In this document: positions 5,761-6,549 of the stretch, piece by piece
Position numbering within the stretch: the first letter of the stretch is position 1
Layout: each line of letters begins with the position of its first letter
Origin: an uncultured Micrococcales bacterium
GTDB lineage: Bacteria; Actinomycetota; Actinomycetes; Actinomycetales; Microbacteriaceae
Assembly (NCBI GenBank): GCA_903866485.1
Contig: CAIPNT010000101.1
Coordinates: 1 to 6,549 of the forward strand
Length of the DNA stretch: 6,549 nucleotides
Direction: 5' to 3'
Notes under the pieces: model-generated
The model's input: the letters and a program-made list of their open reading frames with translations, nothing else
What the model was told of the DNA's origin: nothing
The model's database searches: none
Position numbers and translations under genes: made by a program

Positions 5761-6411
5761 ATGTTGGGTAGATCTCGCCGAGTGCTCATCGTCGAAGATG
5801 AGCCGCTGGTCTCTGCCCTTCTTGAACAAACCTTGCAGTCGGTCAACTTCGTCACCAGCCGTGCGCACAACGCGGTTGAGGCCAGGCGCCAAATCGCCCT
5901 GTTTGACCCCGACATTGCGCTTCTCGACATAGACCTTGGCCATGGCGCCAATGGCATCGACGTGGCACACATTTTGAATAGCAAGCACCCCGACATCGCC
6001 ATCCTGTTTTTGACAAAGTTTCCCGACCTGCGCTCAGCCGGATTGCGTATGGAAGACCTTCCGGCCGGAAGCGGATTTTTGCGCAAAGAGCTGGTTGGCA
6101 ACACGGAATATTTGACCAACGCCATCGAAAACGTGTTGGGCGAGCGCCCAGAAATTCGTGATGACCTAAAGCCAGACCGTCCACTGTCGGCGCTAACTAA
6201 GAACCAGGTTGAAGCACTTCGACTATTGGCAAGTGGCTATACGAACGCCGAGATTGCCAAGCGTAGGCAAACCTCGGTGTCATCGGTCGAGCAACTGCTG
6301 AATGCAACCTTCAAAAACCTTGGCATTCAAACCTCAGACGACATAAACCCTCGAATCGAAGCGGTTCGAATCTTCATCGGCGCGGCCGGAATTCCGAACC
6401 GAGACGAATAG
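5761..6411 (+). CDS. Two-component response regulator, REC plus LuxR-type HTH
   Basis: A 216-residue NarL/LuxR-family DNA-binding response regulator. The receiver domain (about 6-125) has every key residue: acidic pair E12-D13, phospho-acceptor D56 in LLDIDL, T85 in LFLTK and K109 in FLRKE. A short linker leads to a LuxR/GerE helix-turn-helix (about 143-190, LTKNQVEALRLLASGYTNAEIA with the recognition helix near SVSSVEQLL). A polar tail extends to residue 216. Phosphorylation by a partner kinase would be expected to promote dimer formation and DNA binding; target genes are unknown. The ATG at 5761 is supported by GAGGT (5752-5756), four bases upstream. No clear -10/-35 pair is seen in the 33-bp gap after mrp, so read-through from the upstream cluster is possible. 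The stop TAG shares its G with the GTG of the next gene, pointing to a coupled partner. Confidence 0.92.
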   Translation: MLGRSRRVLIVEDEPLVSALLEQTLQSVNFVTSRAHNAVEARRQIALFDPDIALLDIDLGHGANGIDVAHILNSKHPDIAILFLTKFPDLRSAGLRMEDLPAGSGFLRKELVGNTEYLTNAIENVLGERPEIRDDLKPDRPLSALTKNQVEALRLLASGYTNAEIAKRRQTSVSSVEQLLNATFKNLGIQTSDDINPRIEAVRIFIGAAGIPNRDE

Positions 6412-6549
6412 TGGAAATCGGCACGTTTTATCGTCGCCTAAACGGAAGCCACCTGTTTGGCCCCGGAGTGTTTTTTAGCACCCTAGCTTTCGGCTTCGTG
6501 GCTCACTTTTTGGGATCGACCGACCTAGACGCCGGGCACCTGCCCGAGC
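6411..6549 (+). CDS. 5' part of an unidentified membrane protein, possibly the partner sensor
   Basis: An open frame starts with GTG at 6411 and runs to the window edge without a stop, giving 46 complete codons. The peptide begins MEIGTFYRRLNGSHLFGPGV and has one hydrophobic stretch (about 15-35, through FFSTLAFGFVAHFLG). A polar segment with STDLDAGHLPE follows, consistent with a first membrane helix entered from the cytosol. I do not recognise the family. The TAGTG overlap with a response regulator gene makes a sensor kinase or other partner plausible, but nothing visible in this fragment proves it. Only a weak GAG (6401-6403) serves as a possible ribosome site, so coupling to the upstream stop is the likely way it is translated. 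Confidence 0.6.
   Translation, partial: MEIGTFYRRLNGSHLFGPGVFFSTLAFGFVAHFLGSTDLDAGHLPE

Noticed and set aside
5724..6184. Overlapping minus-strand open frames opposite the response regulator
   Set aside because: Shadows of the response regulator, whose receiver residues and HTH are intact in the plus frame.
1..6549. tRNA, rRNA, CRISPR array, insertion sequence or attachment site
   Set aside because: No cloverleaf-like region, spaced direct repeats, transposase motif or terminal inverted repeats were seen; nearly every base is in a coding frame or a gap of 45 bp or less.

Overview
The window looks like ordinary chromosomal DNA from a small, moderate-GC actinobacterium. Several proteins have an actinobacterial flavour: an aminopeptidase P with a long N-terminal extension, a PRC-barrel/MgtE_N/CBS protein without a channel domain, a DUF1003 membrane protein, and a Mrp-type ATPase without the CxxC motif. 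A freshwater or marine Microbacteriaceae-like lineage is my best guess, but it rests on protein style and cannot be proved from this sequence alone. I see no mobile elements, tRNA or rRNA genes, CRISPR array or decayed genes. Genes are packed tightly, with gaps of 45 bp or less and several overlaps.

Layout from left to right. Positions 1-45 hold a strong hairpin terminator. A PHP-domain phosphoesterase (46-927, minus) diverges from aminopeptidase P (960-2366, plus) across only 32 bp. Aminopeptidase P runs tail-to-tail into a general stress protein gene (2350-2856, minus), with a 17-bp overlap. That gene in turn diverges, across 45 bp, from a plus-strand cluster: PRC-barrel/MgtE_N/CBS protein (2902-4137), DUF1003 two-helix membrane protein (4137-4631), Mrp ATPase (4612-5727), a LuxR-family response regulator (5761-6411), and the first 46 codons of a membrane protein that runs off the window (6411 onward).

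The control signals fall into two classes. All four genes that open a transcription unit have a -10-like hexamer (TAATCT, CAGAAT, CAGAAT, TAAGGT) ending 6-7 nt before the start codon and no usable Shine-Dalgarno sequence, so they are probably leaderless. Genes inside the plus-strand cluster instead use Shine-Dalgarno-like sequences or overlapping stop/start codons (TAATG, a 20-bp overlap, TAGTG), as expected for translationally coupled operon members.

The most interesting part is 2902-5727. A soluble protein carrying the Mg2+-sensing modules of MgtE (helical repeat domain plus CBS pair), but not its channel, is coupled to a small membrane protein of unknown function and a Mrp ATPase. From memory, Mycobacterium tuberculosis has a related arrangement around Rv1232c-Rv1229c, so this is a conserved but poorly understood set rather than a unique one. 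A split cation- or nucleotide-sensing membrane module is an inference. The 3' end adds a probable two-component pair, a response regulator and a possible membrane sensor.
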